Positions 36,373-45,849 of a stretch of DNA of 64,000 nucleotides are shown here, piece by piece. A model generated the notes under the pieces. The model saw only the letters and a program-made list of their open reading frames with translations. It had not been told where the DNA came from and ran no database searches. Numbering within the stretch: position 1 is the stretch's first letter; each line of letters begins with the position of its first letter. The stretch comes from Acinetobacter sp. Marseille-Q1618 (GTDB lineage: Bacteria; Pseudomonadota; Gammaproteobacteria; Pseudomonadales; Moraxellaceae), in contig NZ_CADDWJ010000002.1 in NCBI RefSeq assembly GCF_902809855.1, positions 434,001-498,000 of the forward strand, given 5' to 3'. Position numbers and translations under genes: made by a program.

Positions 36373-37065
36373 ATGAATAAATATTTAGCGGAATTTCTCG
36401 GAACATTTTGGTTAGTTTTTGGGGGATGTGGTAGTGCTGTGTTAGCTGCTGCATATCCAGAACTCGGTATCGGCTTTGCAGGTGTAGCACTTGCATTTGG
36501 TTTAACAGTACTGACAGGTGCATATGCATTTGGACATATTTCAGGTGGACATTTCAATCCTGCGGTCAGTGTAGGTTTGTGTGTAGGTGGTCGTTTTGAT
36601 GCAAAAGACTTAGTGCCTTATATCATTTCACAAGTGGTGGGTGGTGCTTTAGCTGCATTCATTCTCTATATGATTGTCCAAGGTCAAGCTGGTTTTACGG
36701 GTGTTGGTGGTTTTGCGACCAACGGTTTTGGTGAGCTATCTCCAGGTAAATATTCAATGGTTTCTGCTTTAATCATTGAAATTGTACTGACTGCATTTTT
36801 CTTAATCGTGATTATGGGCTCTACAGACAAGCGTGCGCCTGCGGGCTTTGCACCCATTGCGATTGGTTTAGCACTTACGCTCATTCATTTAATCAGTATT
36901 CCAGTAACCAATACTTCGGTGAACCCAGCACGTAGTACTGCAGTGGCGCTTTTTGCTGAAACAGCAGCATTAGGTCAACTATGGTTGTTCTGGGTTGCTC
37001 CAATTATCGGGGCAGCGATTGGTGCGGTCATCTATAAAGTCGTAGGTGGAGAAGGACAGAAATAA
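36373..37065 (+). CDS. aqpZ: Aquaporin Z
   Basis: Six-helix water channel of 230 residues in the inner membrane. It has the two half-helix NPA motifs, N62PA (HFNPAVS) and N183PA (VNPARS), Arg186 and His171 of the selectivity filter. Presence of both His and the Cys/Thr-rich region before the second NPA fits a water-selective rather than a glycerol channel. It is a single gene with its own terminator, downstream of the AraC gene by 62 bp. Confidence 0.95.
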   Translation: MNKYLAEFLGTFWLVFGGCGSAVLAAAYPELGIGFAGVALAFGLTVLTGAYAFGHISGGHFNPAVSVGLCVGGRFDAKDLVPYIISQVVGGALAAFILYMIVQGQAGFTGVGGFATNGFGELSPGKYSMVSALIIEIVLTAFFLIVIMGSTDKRAPAGFAPIAIGLALTLIHLISIPVTNTSVNPARSTAVALFAETAALGQLWLFWVAPIIGAAIGAVIYKVVGGEGQK

Positions 37066-37093
37066 TACGCGTGTCGAGTTATTAAGTCCTGAT

Positions 37094-37124
37094 TAAAAAA
37101 CCTGCTGATGCAGGTTTTTTAATT
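37094..37124 (+). terminator. Terminator of aqpZ
   Basis: AAAAAACCTGC / GCAGGTTTTTT hairpin with a TGAT loop, 29 nt after the stop. Confidence 0.9.
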
Positions 37125-37159
37125 TTTAGATCATCATACTTAAACTTAAATAATCAACC

Positions 37160-37405
37160 TTATAAAAATGGATTTTCAATTTCACCTTCTGCTTGTGTAG
37201 TAAGTTTTTCTGGCAAATCCGAAGTTTGTTCTAAGGTTTTCACAATATCATTTAAATAAGCTTGTAAAGCTTTAGCAGCCGCTAAACCTTGCTGATCCTT
37301 TGTAATTTGTAAATTGCCATAGATATTCACCCGATCTTCTTGATTTTCTAAGGTTAAATCATGAATCGAATGCGACTCTGTACCATTTTCAAATGCTTTA
37401 AACAT
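37160..37405 (-). CDS. Small acidic hypothetical protein
   Basis: 81 residues, soluble, acidic, with no signal peptide or cysteines. The sequence reads MFKAFENGTESHSIHDL, then a beta-rich NIYGNLQITKDQQGL, then a helix AAKALQAYLNDIVKTLEQ and an acidic tail. I do not recognise it. It lies 71 bp downstream of the nuclease gene on the same strand and may be co-transcribed. A nuclease inhibitor role is only a thought from position and charge. Confidence 0.65.
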   Translation of the reverse strand: MFKAFENGTESHSIHDLTLENQEDRVNIYGNLQITKDQQGLAAAKALQAYLNDIVKTLEQTSDLPEKLTTQAEGEIENPFL

Positions 37406-37476
37406 TGTTTATTCTCATATTTTTACGCTGTTATCATTAGAAAAGTATAAAACTTTTCTTATATGTTCGAGTGAAA

Positions 37477-38559
37477 TTACTTCAAAATTTGTAATAAATA
37501 TTGTAGCAATGCCTCAACCAATTGTTTCACTAAAGCATCTTGGGTTTGTTGATCAACCTGAGGTAAATCGACAGAGGATGTTGAGTTTTTCTGAGGTTGG
37601 AATTTTTTCTGTAATGCTTGGAGTTGATCACTCGATACATTTGGCGCACATTGACTTTCAGCATCCCAATGAGAATATTCAATTTTGCTGTTGGCTTTGA
37701 CCTGATTTGCAGTCAGTGGCAACTTATACGTATTACGCTTTTGTTCCTCAGTCAATTGAGGAAATAGATTAATACCTAATTGTTCTTCTAAGGCACACAC
37801 GCTCATCACGTTGACCTTCAAACTATTGTCATTCGGTGCATAGTACGCTCCAATAATACCTTCTTTGGGTAAATATATTGCTTTATATACTGCAGTAGGA
37901 ACAATCACACCATTGCCAATGGTTTTTAATTTTTTGCCTGAAAATACCGGACCTGTCACCACATATACATCTTTTTTCTGCTTGGTGACGATGGCACGAG
38001 TAGCTTCTTCTAACTCACGCCATACTTGCTGATTATTTTTTGGTGCTTGCGGTACCATGTTTGCCAGTGAAAAGCTGTCATATTGTGAGGCTTTGTCTGG
38101 CATATCTGCGTTTGGTGACATATGTCCTCGATCATAACCCGAAGCTTTATAATCTGAAAGTAAAGCACGATGGCTTTGACTGACACGCGTTTCCTCGTGA
38201 AAGTTATCTTCACGTTTGATTTTTTGACTTAAACGTTCTGGTGATAAATACTCTGCTGTCCATAAAGGTGTTTTTGAAACCCCTGAATACATCACGTTGA
38301 ACCCATTAAAACACAAGGGATAACTATTTTTCTGTAAACTGTCTTTGACTAAAAATGGTGGTTCATCACGATAAAACTGTTTTAAACATTCAGATGAGTT
38401 TGAACCCACAAAAGGAATAAATTGAGTTATTTTTTCTTGACCAAATGCAATTGCAAAACTACCTGTAGCAACTAAACCTAAAACAACTTTTACCACTGAA
38501 TTATTCAAAAAATCTTTTCCTAAACTTGTACTACGATTACGACGTTTTTTACGAGCCAT
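37477..38559 (-). CDS. DNA/RNA non-specific endonuclease, membrane-anchored
   Basis: 360 residues. A basic N-terminus (MARKKRRNRS) and one hydrophobic segment (about residues 23-40) look like a signal anchor, placing the nuclease in the periplasm. The beta-beta-alpha-metal domain has D143-R-G-H146 (GYDRGHMSPNAD), with His146 as general base, and the Mg-binding Asn in NMVPQAPKNNQQVWRELE. The C-terminal about 90 residues are Gln-rich and unlike other NucA proteins. Likely role: breakdown of extracellular or periplasmic nucleic acid. Confidence 0.88.
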   Translation of the reverse strand: MARKKRRNRSTSLGKDFLNNSVVKVVLGLVATGSFAIAFGQEKITQFIPFVGSNSSECLKQFYRDEPPFLVKDSLQKNSYPLCFNGFNVMYSGVSKTPLWTAEYLSPERLSQKIKREDNFHEETRVSQSHRALLSDYKASGYDRGHMSPNADMPDKASQYDSFSLANMVPQAPKNNQQVWRELEEATRAIVTKQKKDVYVVTGPVFSGKKLKTIGNGVIVPTAVYKAIYLPKEGIIGAYYAPNDNSLKVNVMSVCALEEQLGINLFPQLTEEQKRNTYKLPLTANQVKANSKIEYSHWDAESQCAPNVSSDQLQALQKKFQPQKNSTSSVDLPQVDQQTQDALVKQLVEALLQYLLQILK

Positions 38560-38792
38560 GACACGATCACATGAGTATAAATCAGCTTATCAGGCTAATT
38601 TTAAGAAAGAAATGTGCTTAGTTTTCAATTGAATAAATCTTCTACAATTACTCAAATTACATATTCTTGCAGAGTAATGTTTTGTTGTCTTTCTAAAAGA
38701 CTTCCTCTAGAAAATCTGTATTGTTCAGTATCTTTGGTTGAAATCAGCTTTTGAAGTATGACACTTTGCAGAGGTCAAATCCATGATTAAAC

Positions 38793-38805
38793 GACACAAA
38801 ATGTC
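38793..38805. promoter_or_regulatory. Dyad GACA-N5-TGTC upstream of exported repeat protein
   Basis: GACACAAAATGTC, with an extra flanking pair (CGACA..TGTCG), 38 bp before the ATG. The same 13-bp pattern with one base different lies at 4037-4049 before another small exported protein gene. It could be an operator. Confidence 0.4.
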
Positions 38806-38843
38806 GTACTAAATTGTATTTCACATACAAAGAGGAAATGAAT

Positions 38844-39200
38844 ATGCGTTTAAAATTATTGAGTTTAAGCTTTTTAACAGGTCTTTCTATGGCAAGTGTA
38901 AATGCATTTGCTGAACCACCTGTACAAGCAGGCGAAACCATCGAAAGCTTATCTAAAGTCAGATTTTTAACGCCTGAAAATCAAATCACGGCTGCACCAG
39001 AAGCATTAGCACCACAGGATGTTCCTACTCAAGCAGCACCAGAAGCATTAGCGCCACAAGATGTTCCTGCTCAAGCAGTGCCAGAAGCATTAGTACCGCA
39101 AGATGTTCCTGCGCAAGCGGCACCAGAAGCTCAGCCGCCAATAGCTGATCCTGCTGCAAATGTACAAGACATGCCTTCCCAAGATCCTGCGATCAATTAA
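38844..39200 (+). CDS. Small exported protein with Ala/Pro/Gln repeats
   Basis: 118 residues from the ATG giving MRLKLLSLSFLTGLSM. This start is chosen because AGAGGAA lies 7 nt upstream and a Sec signal peptide follows (cleavage near AFA/EP). The mature protein has a short head (PPVQAGETIESLSKVRFLTPEN) and three 14-residue repeats of the type AAPEALAPQDVPAQ plus a partial fourth, ending in QDPAIN. It is likely disordered and periplasmic, possibly spanning the cell wall. Function unknown. Confidence 0.75.
   Translation: MRLKLLSLSFLTGLSMASVNAFAEPPVQAGETIESLSKVRFLTPENQITAAPEALAPQDVPTQAAPEALAPQDVPAQAVPEALVPQDVPAQAAPEAQPPIADPAANVQDMPSQDPAIN
38991..39132 (+). repeat. Tandem 42-bp coding repeats
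   Basis: Units at 38991-39032, 39033-39074 and 39075-39116, and a partial unit to 39132, differing by a few bases each. They keep the reading frame of the exported protein and could vary in copy number. Confidence 0.85.
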
Positions 39201-39225
39201 CAATAAATTGATCATAATCTTGTAG

Positions 39226-39256
39226 AAAAAAGCCAAGGTGAATACCTTGGCTTTTT
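39226..39256. terminator. Bidirectional terminator repeat protein / kup
   Basis: AAAAAGCCAAGGT / ACCTTGGCTTTTT hairpin with a short GAAT loop between convergent genes. Confidence 0.9.
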
Positions 39257-39286
39257 ATCTATTTATTTTCAAATACACAGTAATAT

Positions 39287-41167
39287 TTAAATCTCAATTT
39301 GACTGCCCATTTCTACCACACGGTTCGGTGGAATTTGGTAAAAGTCACTCACAGGACTCGTATTACGCTGCATTGAAATAAACAATTTTTCACGCCACGG
39401 CGCCATACCATCACCAATGGTATGAATCAGACGATCACGAGAAATAAAGAAACTGATCTGCATCATGTCATACGGAATTCGTAATTGACCATAAGCCTGT
39501 TCCAAAGCTACTGGAATATTCGGCTGATCTTTAAATCCATAATAAACAAAAACTTGTTGAAAACGATCATCTAAAACTTCAACCCGGATGCGTTCTTGAT
39601 TGGTGACATAGGGCACATCACGCGTAATGACCGTTACCATAATATTACGCTCATGTAAGACTTTGTTATGCTTTATATTATGTAACATCGCATGCGGCAC
39701 GATATTGGTATTTCCCGTTAAGAAAATCGCTTGTCCAGGGACATAAATGGTTTCATTACTCAAGCTGACACTTTTAATAAACAAACTTAAAGGCAAAGCA
39801 TCTTTTTCTAATTTGCTGTATACAATTTCTCGACCATCTTTCCATGTCATTAAAATAGTATAAACAATCGCACCGATTAAAATTGGTACCCATCCACCTG
39901 ATGCTATTTTTAAAGAAGTGGATGCTACAAAAACCAGATCAATCAATAGAAACGGTACAGCGAATAAAAGCACTTTCCATAACGGCCAACGCCATAAACC
40001 ATATGCTAATACCGAGATTAAAATTGTACCGCACAACATGGTCATGGTAACTGCGACACCGTACGCACTGGCAAGATTGGCACTATTTTCAAACAGTAAA
40101 ATCAGAATAAGTACAGAAATAAATAATACCCAATTAATAAAAGGCAAATAAATCTGTCCTTGTTCCACATCTGAGGTGTGATGCACAGTCAAACGAGGTA
40201 AATAACGCAGTTGAATCGCCTGATTTACCATTGAAAAAACCCCAGTAATCACAGCTTGAGAGGCAATAACTGCTGCAGCTGTCGCCAAACCAATCATAGG
40301 GTACAGCGCCCATTCAGGAATCAATAAATAAAATGGGTTTTCAATTGCTGCTGGGTTTCTTAACAATAATGCACCTTGCCCAGCATAATTCAACAGCAAT
40401 GAAGGGAGAACAACCGTAAACCACGCTAATTTAATCGGCAATCGACCAAAATGCCCCATGTCGGCATACAATGCTTCGCCACCTGTCATGGTGAGAATGA
40501 CTGCTCCCATGGTTAAAAAAGCCACATAAGGCTGATGGAAAATAAAATTTAATGCCCAATGTGGACTCATCATGGTCAGAACAAATGGGGTTTGGCTGAT
40601 ACTCCAAATCCCAATAATCCCAATTGACATAAACCACGTGAGCGTGATGGGACCGAAGAATTTTCCCATTGTACCCGTGCCATGTCGCTGCACCAGAAAT
40701 AAGCCTGTCAAAATCCCTATCGCAAGCGGCATTAACCACTTATTAAAAACAGGTGTGGCAATACTTAAACCTTCGATCGCAGACAAGACCGAAATGGCAG
40801 GCGTAATAATGCCATCACCAAAAAATAGGGATGCACCGATAAAGCCTAGAGCAATGAGGTAGATTTTTTTATTATCAGCAATGCGGTTGGAACGTAAGTT
40901 CAATGCCAATAAGGACATGATCCCACCTTCGCCATTGTTGTCTGCACGCATAATAATGGTGACATATTTAAAGCTAATGGTGAGCATCATGCACCAAAAG
41001 ATCAGTGATAATATTCCTAAAACTGAGGCTTCTGAAATCGCAAGATGTGCTGTCAAAAAGCATTGTCTTAGAGCATATAAGGGACTGGTTCCGATGTCCC
41101 CAAAGACAACACCAAGTGCAGCTAGGGTAATGGCAGGTAATGCCGCTTTTTTCGCAGTACTTTGCAT
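39287..41167 (-). CDS. kup: Kup-type low-affinity potassium transporter
   Basis: Proton-coupled K+ uptake protein of the inner membrane, about 626 residues with 12 helices and a cytoplasmic C-terminal domain. The start [19 protein letters not shown] is preferred; a GTG eight codons upstream (41191) is in frame. Family motifs are [46 protein letters not shown] and [10 protein letters not shown]. The C-terminus ([26 protein letters not shown]) is typical. It is a single gene next to tRNA-Ser. Confidence 0.95.
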   Translation of the reverse strand: MQSTAKKAALPAITLAALGVVFGDIGTSPLYALRQCFLTAHLAISEASVLGILSLIFWCMMLTISFKYVTIIMRADNNGEGGIMSLLALNLRSNRIADNKKIYLIALGFIGASLFFGDGIITPAISVLSAIEGLSIATPVFNKWLMPLAIGILTGLFLVQRHGTGTMGKFFGPITLTWFMSIGIIGIWSISQTPFVLTMMSPHWALNFIFHQPYVAFLTMGAVILTMTGGEALYADMGHFGRLPIKLAWFTVVLPSLLLNYAGQGALLLRNPAAIENPFYLLIPEWALYPMIGLATAAAVIASQAVITGVFSMVNQAIQLRYLPRLTVHHTSDVEQGQIYLPFINWVLFISVLILILLFENSANLASAYGVAVTMTMLCGTILISVLAYGLWRWPLWKVLLFAVPFLLIDLVFVASTSLKIASGGWVPILIGAIVYTILMTWKDGREIVYSKLEKDALPLSLFIKSVSLSNETIYVPGQAIFLTGNTNIVPHAMLHNIKHNKVLHERNIMVTVITRDVPYVTNQERIRVEVLDDRFQQVFVYYGFKDQPNIPVALEQAYGQLRIPYDMMQISFFISRDRLIHTIGDGMAPWREKLFISMQRNTSPVSDFYQIPPNRVVEMGSQIEI

Positions 41168-41289
41168 AAAACGTCTTCTAAAAGTAGACACTATTTTTTC
41201 GCAATCATAGCACTGCCAAAAAACTTTTGCTTTAAATCAATTGTTTCAACTTGGCAGAATGGATTTTTTTGGTTATTATCGCTCGCCTT

Positions 41290-41380
41290 GGTGAAGTGTC
41301 CGAGTGGCTGAAGGAGCACGCCTGGAAAGTGTGTATACGTTTATAGCGTATCGAGGGTTCGAATCCCTCTTTCACCGCCA
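41290..41380 (+). tRNA. tRNA-Ser (GGA)
   Basis: 91 nt with the long variable arm of serine tRNAs, anticodon GGA in CCTGGAAAG, T-arm GAGGGTTCGAATCCCTC and encoded CCA. The 3' half is a common site for integrase-driven insertion; the sequence after it looks like a scar. Confidence 0.95.
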
Positions 41381-41415
41381 AATTAGCTTCCCGTAGCATC
41401 CAACGGGGTACTGAA

Positions 41416-41447
41416 AGGCTTAAACTGTAAGGGTTTAGGTCTTTTTT
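41416..41447 (+). terminator. Probable terminator after tRNA-Ser
   Basis: AGGCTTAAAC pairs with GTTTAGGTCT (two G-U pairs) and is followed by T6, 36 nt after the tRNA. Confidence 0.65.
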
Positions 41448-41658
41448 GTTACCTACGCAATGACAGGCAATCTATTGCAATCGGGAGATGTGTGGGGGTA
41501 TAAATCCAAAATCAGCGTTTTTTATACCCCAAAATAGGTATAGCCATGCTCATAGATGAAAAAGCATGTTCTTTACGATTCAAGAAAGGAATAGGCTCCA
41601 AGCAAGTCCTACAGAATTAAATGCACTGGAACGAATAAAAGTAGAGAGGATTTAAATT
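41448..41658 (+). other. Possible integration scar / integrase leader remnant
   Basis: The GGGGGTATAAA ... TTTATACCCC inverted repeat (about 41495-41530) followed by ATG at 41546 looks like the leader that often precedes P4-type integrase genes beside tRNA genes. Here the frame from 41546 (MLIDEKACSLRFKKG) stops after 24 codons, at 41620. No integrase body or second tRNA-end repeat is in the window, so any element is gone or reduced to this remnant. Confidence 0.35.
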
Positions 41659-41973
41659 CTAGTCCTTACACCTTATAATTAATGAACTAGATTTAGTACT
41701 AACAGGAACGAATATGCCACTATTAAAAATAGTATCATATTTCGTCCCATTTACTTGATTAACTTCTTCAAAACCTTTGCCCTTACATACTTCTTGTGCT
41801 TTTCGTTCCAATTTTGCTCGTAATTCACTTCGAGAGCCAAAAGCATTACTTTGGGCATTTAGGTTATAAACTCCTTGTCCCATATCTGCAACAGTTGGTG
41901 GAAACATTTGTAAACATCCAGTCAAGGAAATTGAAGATGATATAGTAATAAATAAAAATATTGTTTTTTTCAC
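41659..41973 (-). CDS. Small putative lipoprotein
   Basis: 104 residues from a GTG giving MKKTIFLFITISSSISLTGC; a TTG five codons upstream is less likely. The lipobox LTGC at residues 17-20 predicts lipid attachment at the cysteine. The mature part has QGVYNLNAQSNAFGSRSELRAKLERKAQEVCKGKGF and a second Cys near the end (IIRCKD), possibly a disulfide with the Cys of EVCKG. I do not recognise a family. The AT-rich gene sits next to the tRNA-Ser scar, so it may have arrived with a former element. Confidence 0.72.
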   Translation of the reverse strand: MKKTIFLFITISSSISLTGCLQMFPPTVADMGQGVYNLNAQSNAFGSRSELRAKLERKAQEVCKGKGFEEVNQVNGTKYDTIFNSGIFVPVSTKSSSLIIRCKD

Positions 41974-42045
41974 AGAATTATTATCCAATTTTTAGAAGCT
42001 GAAATTTACCATATTATTTATAAGTTTTATCAAAGGAAGTTTAAT

Positions 42046-42074
42046 AAAAAAGGACACCTATGTATCCTCTTTTA
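42046..42074 (-). terminator. Weak terminator after YgiQ gene
   Basis: AAAAAAGGAcA / TGTaTCCTCTTTT imperfect hairpin, 22 nt after the stop on the minus strand. Confidence 0.45.
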
Positions 42075-42095
42075 TTTCAAAGTTGCCTTTAAAAG

Positions 42096-44492
42096 CTACG
42101 CTCTATTCTTCGGCTTAGACTTTCCTTTAACATTACCACCAAACGGCTTTTTATCACCTGTTTCACGTGGTGGCAAACCTGTATGTTGTGTCAAAACTTG
42201 TCCTTTCTTTGGAGGCTGATTTTGAGATTGATTTTGCGCTTGCCCACGATTACCTGACTGACCCGTACGCTTCTGAGAATCTCCTGCAACGGTAGAATTT
42301 TTCTTACGTGCAGATTGATATTGCCCTTCTGTTGCTTTCGGTTGATAAGTCGGAATCAGATGCTGCTTCGAGTTTCCGATTAAATCCTGACGACCCATTT
42401 CTTTTAAGGCATCACGCAGTAATGGCCAGTTGTTTGGATCATGATAACGTAAGAATGCTTTATGCAGACGACGACGCTTTTCACCTTTCACGATGTCTAC
42501 ATCTTCAGTATAACGTGCTACTTTCGCAAGCGGGTTCTTAGCTGTGTAATACATCGTGGTTGCTGTTGCCATTGGCGATGGATAGAAAGTCTGTACCTGA
42601 TCGGCACGGAAACCATTTTTCTTAAGCCAAATTGCCAAATTCATCATGTCATAATCGGTAGTTCCCGGATGCGCTGCGATGAAATATGGAATTAGATACT
42701 GTTCCTTACCTGCTTCCTTACTAAAACGATCAAACATTTGTTTAAAGCGATCATAAGTACCGATGCCCGGTTTCATCATCTTCGACAATGGCCCTTTCTC
42801 GGTATGCTCAGGCGCAATTTTTAAATAACCACCCACATGATGCGTCACCAATTCTTTGACATATTCAGGGTTTAAAACGGCCAAATCATAACGCAAACCA
42901 GAACCAATCAGAATTTTTTTGATGCCTTTAAGCGCACGTGCTTTACGATAAAGTTGGGTTAGTGGCGCATGATCGGTATGTAAGTTTTGGCATACCCCCG
43001 GAAATACACACGAAGGTTTACGACAGTTCTTTTCAATTTCAGGATCTTTACAGTGTAAACGGTACATATTTGCCGTTGGTCCACCTAAGTCCGAGATAAT
43101 TCCTGTAAAGCCCGGTGCGGTATCACGGATTTTTTCCACTTCACGCAAAATCGATTCTTCCGAACGGTTTTGGATGATACGCCCTTCATGTTCTGTAATT
43201 GAACAGAAGGTACACCCACCAAAACAGCCACGCATGATATTCACAGAGAATTTAATCATGTCAAAGGCTGGAAAACGTGCATCACCATACGCTGGATGTG
43301 GCAAACGTGCATAAGGCAAGTCGAACACATAGTCCATTTCTTCGGTGGTTAATGGAATGGGTGGTGCATTCAACCATACATCACGTTCACCATGCTTTTG
43401 TACCAAAGCACGGGCATTGCCTGGATTGGTTTCGAGGTGAAGAATACGATTGGCATGTGCATACAAGACAGGATCATTTGCCACTTGTTCAAATGCAGGC
43501 AAACGAATTACTGCCAGTTCACGTGGTGGTAATTTATGTTTAATGGCTTTTGATGCAGGTTGTAACTGAACAATTTGCGTATCTGCATCTAAATTATCAC
43601 CTTCACGTACAATCGGATTGGCAACAATTTCTTTTTGAAAGTTTTGATACTGGGTTAAAGAATTACCTTTGTCTTTTTCAATTTCACAACCATCCAAATC
43701 CTCAGTCATCACATAAGGATTAATAATTGGATCGACACGCCCAATAGTGTCTACATCATTCGATGCAATTTCAACAAACTTGGCTTTAGAGGCACGATTA
43801 TTTTTATTAACAATAAATGCCGTACCACGAACATCGGTAATTTCGTGGATTTTTTCGCCTTTTGCCAAACGATGCATCACTTCAACGATTGAACGCTCAC
43901 CATTTCCGTACATCAACAAATCGGCTTTAGAGTCCATCAATACAGAACGACGCACTTTGTCTGACCAATAATCATAGTGAGCAATACGGCGTAAAGATGC
44001 TTCGATTCCACCTAACAATACGGGCACATCAGGAAAAGCTTCACGACAACGTTGGCAATATACGGTTGCTGCACGATCAGGGCGTTTATTGGGTTGATTG
44101 TCTGGAGAATAGGCATCATCTGAACGAATCTTACGGTCAGCCGTATAACGGTTGATCATCGAATCCATGTTGCCTGCGGTGACACCCCATGCGATATTCG
44201 GTTTACCTAAAACCTTAAATGCTTCAGCAGATGTCCAATCTGGTTGGGCAATAATACCGACACGAAAACCTTGTGCTTCTAAAGTACGCCCAATAATCCC
44301 TGAACAGAAAGAAGGATGGTCAATATAGGCATCGCCACACACTAAAATAAAGTCACAACTGTCCCAACCGAGTAAATCCATTTCTTCACGTGACATCGGC
44401 AAAAATGGTGCAGGATCAAAACATGATGCCCAATATTTGTCGTAATCAAACAACGCCTTAGGCGCAGTCTGCATGGTATAAGCAGTAGACAT
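42096..44492 (-). CDS. YgiQ family radical SAM protein
   Basis: Radical SAM enzyme of unknown substrate, 798 residues from the ATG giving [22 protein letters not shown] 19 codons upstream is unlikely. An N-terminal B12-binding-like region is followed by the radical SAM domain with the cluster motif [12 protein letters not shown] (three Cys binding a 4Fe-4S cluster). A C-terminal DUF3362-type part follows. The last about 90 residues are basic and rich in Gln/Lys/Gly ([20 protein letters not shown]), likely disordered. Long, conserved, but its reaction has not been established. Confidence 0.92.
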   Translation of the reverse strand: MSTAYTMQTAPKALFDYDKYWASCFDPAPFLPMSREEMDLLGWDSCDFILVCGDAYIDHPSFCSGIIGRTLEAQGFRVGIIAQPDWTSAEAFKVLGKPNIAWGVTAGNMDSMINRYTADRKIRSDDAYSPDNQPNKRPDRAATVYCQRCREAFPDVPVLLGGIEASLRRIAHYDYWSDKVRRSVLMDSKADLLMYGNGERSIVEVMHRLAKGEKIHEITDVRGTAFIVNKNNRASKAKFVEIASNDVDTIGRVDPIINPYVMTEDLDGCEIEKDKGNSLTQYQNFQKEIVANPIVREGDNLDADTQIVQLQPASKAIKHKLPPRELAVIRLPAFEQVANDPVLYAHANRILHLETNPGNARALVQKHGERDVWLNAPPIPLTTEEMDYVFDLPYARLPHPAYGDARFPAFDMIKFSVNIMRGCFGGCTFCSITEHEGRIIQNRSEESILREVEKIRDTAPGFTGIISDLGGPTANMYRLHCKDPEIEKNCRKPSCVFPGVCQNLHTDHAPLTQLYRKARALKGIKKILIGSGLRYDLAVLNPEYVKELVTHHVGGYLKIAPEHTEKGPLSKMMKPGIGTYDRFKQMFDRFSKEAGKEQYLIPYFIAAHPGTTDYDMMNLAIWLKKNGFRADQVQTFYPSPMATATTMYYTAKNPLAKVARYTEDVDIVKGEKRRRLHKAFLRYHDPNNWPLLRDALKEMGRQDLIGNSKQHLIPTYQPKATEGQYQSARKKNSTVAGDSQKRTGQSGNRGQAQNQSQNQPPKKGQVLTQHTGLPPRETGDKKPFGGNVKGKSKPKNRA

Positions 44493-44829
44493 GGCTAGCA
44501 ATTCTCGGCTGGCAGAAGGAAGATCTGATATCAGATAAAATCTGATCAAAGATGAAAGCCGAGCATTTTACCATGAATTTGATTCAGGTTGTTTGTTTAT
44601 AATTTATACAATGCAAGAAATTTACAAATTTAAGCTGTAAGGGCTATTTTAGTTTTGCTTTTGCAATTTTTCCGACAAAAGGCGGATTTTTTAAGTTATT
44701 TAAAATCAATAAATAATCAATAAAGTTTGCAGAATCTATCATTTTAAAGTGAACAAATCATACTTTTTGCACATTTATTTTCAATACTATTCCGACTACT
44801 CTCAATAAAATAAAAACGAGAATTGCGTC

Positions 44830-45849
44830 ATGTTTTTCAAACGTATCTTACTGTCCTTTTTGGTTTTTTTTCAAACATGGGTTGGTGCAACGCCACCTAA
44901 AGAAAAACTTTATAAAAATCAAGATGCATGGAAAAAATTACAACAACATTTGCCTGAATCTTATCAACTGAATGAAACCAATCAGCCGCAAGAATATTTT
45001 TGGCAATGGCGTAAAAATAATGTCCATGTTGATTACTACCCTCAACCGCATGCACCTGCAAAAGTCATTTTATTACATGGTGTTGGAACCAATGGGCGTC
45101 AACTTAGTCTGGTTTTAGGTCATCCTTTGGCACAAGCAGGTTACGAAACCATGGCACTGGATTTACCCGGCTATGGGCTCACGCAATATCCCTCGAAAAG
45201 CGCTATCCGTTATGAAGATTGGATTCAATTGGTTAGTGATTTTGTGGATGCAGAAGCACAAAAAGATCAACGCCCAATTTTTCTATATGGTTTATCTGCA
45301 GGCGGCATGCTCACGATGCATGTGGCGATGCAAAATAAAAATATTAAAGGCATCATTGGTATGACATTTTTAGACCAACAACGTTTGGCAGTAAAAAAAG
45401 GCACAATGCGTTTTAGTGCTTTAAGTCCTCTACTTTTGCCGGGCATGAAAATTGGTGCTATGACACCTGTGGTAAAGAGTGTTCCTCTGCCGATGTCATT
45501 GGTTTCAAAAATGTATGCTTTGACCAACGATCAGCAAGCATTAAAAATCATGCTCAATGACAATACTTCTGCTGGCAATGCCATGTCGATCAAATTTTTA
45601 AACAGTTATATGAATTATCAACCCAAATATGACTTATCCAGTTTCACCCAATGTCCTGTCTTACTCACGCAACCCGCGGAAGATCATTGGACACCATTGG
45701 CATTTAGCCAACCTGTACTTGAGCGTTTGAATGTGCCCTATCAGGTAGTCATGTTACCTAAAGGTGGACATTATCCTGTTGAAGCTGAAGCATTAGAACA
45801 ACTCCGCGTGAGTAGTATTGCGTTTATTCAAAATAATCTAAAACATTAA
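44830..45849 (+). CDS. Alpha/beta hydrolase with signal peptide
   Basis: 339 residues. The N-terminal signal peptide MFFKRILLSFLVFFQTWVGA suggests a periplasmic or secreted enzyme. The oxyanion-hole region is LLHGVGTNGRQL, the nucleophile elbow is GLSAGG (Ser about residue 155), the acid is probably in PAEDHW, and the catalytic His is in KGGHYPVE near the end. It resembles lysophospholipase-like or esterase-like serine hydrolases; the substrate is unknown. Its stop overlaps the convergent MFS gene stop by four bases. Confidence 0.85.
   Translation: MFFKRILLSFLVFFQTWVGATPPKEKLYKNQDAWKKLQQHLPESYQLNETNQPQEYFWQWRKNNVHVDYYPQPHAPAKVILLHGVGTNGRQLSLVLGHPLAQAGYETMALDLPGYGLTQYPSKSAIRYEDWIQLVSDFVDAEAQKDQRPIFLYGLSAGGMLTMHVAMQNKNIKGIIGMTFLDQQRLAVKKGTMRFSALSPLLLPGMKIGAMTPVVKSVPLPMSLVSKMYALTNDQQALKIMLNDNTSAGNAMSIKFLNSYMNYQPKYDLSSFTQCPVLLTQPAEDHWTPLAFSQPVLERLNVPYQVVMLPKGGHYPVEAEALEQLRVSSIAFIQNNLKH

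Noticed and set aside
38991..39132. Tandem repeat considered as a CRISPR-like array
   Set aside because: Units are contiguous without spacers and keep a coding frame.
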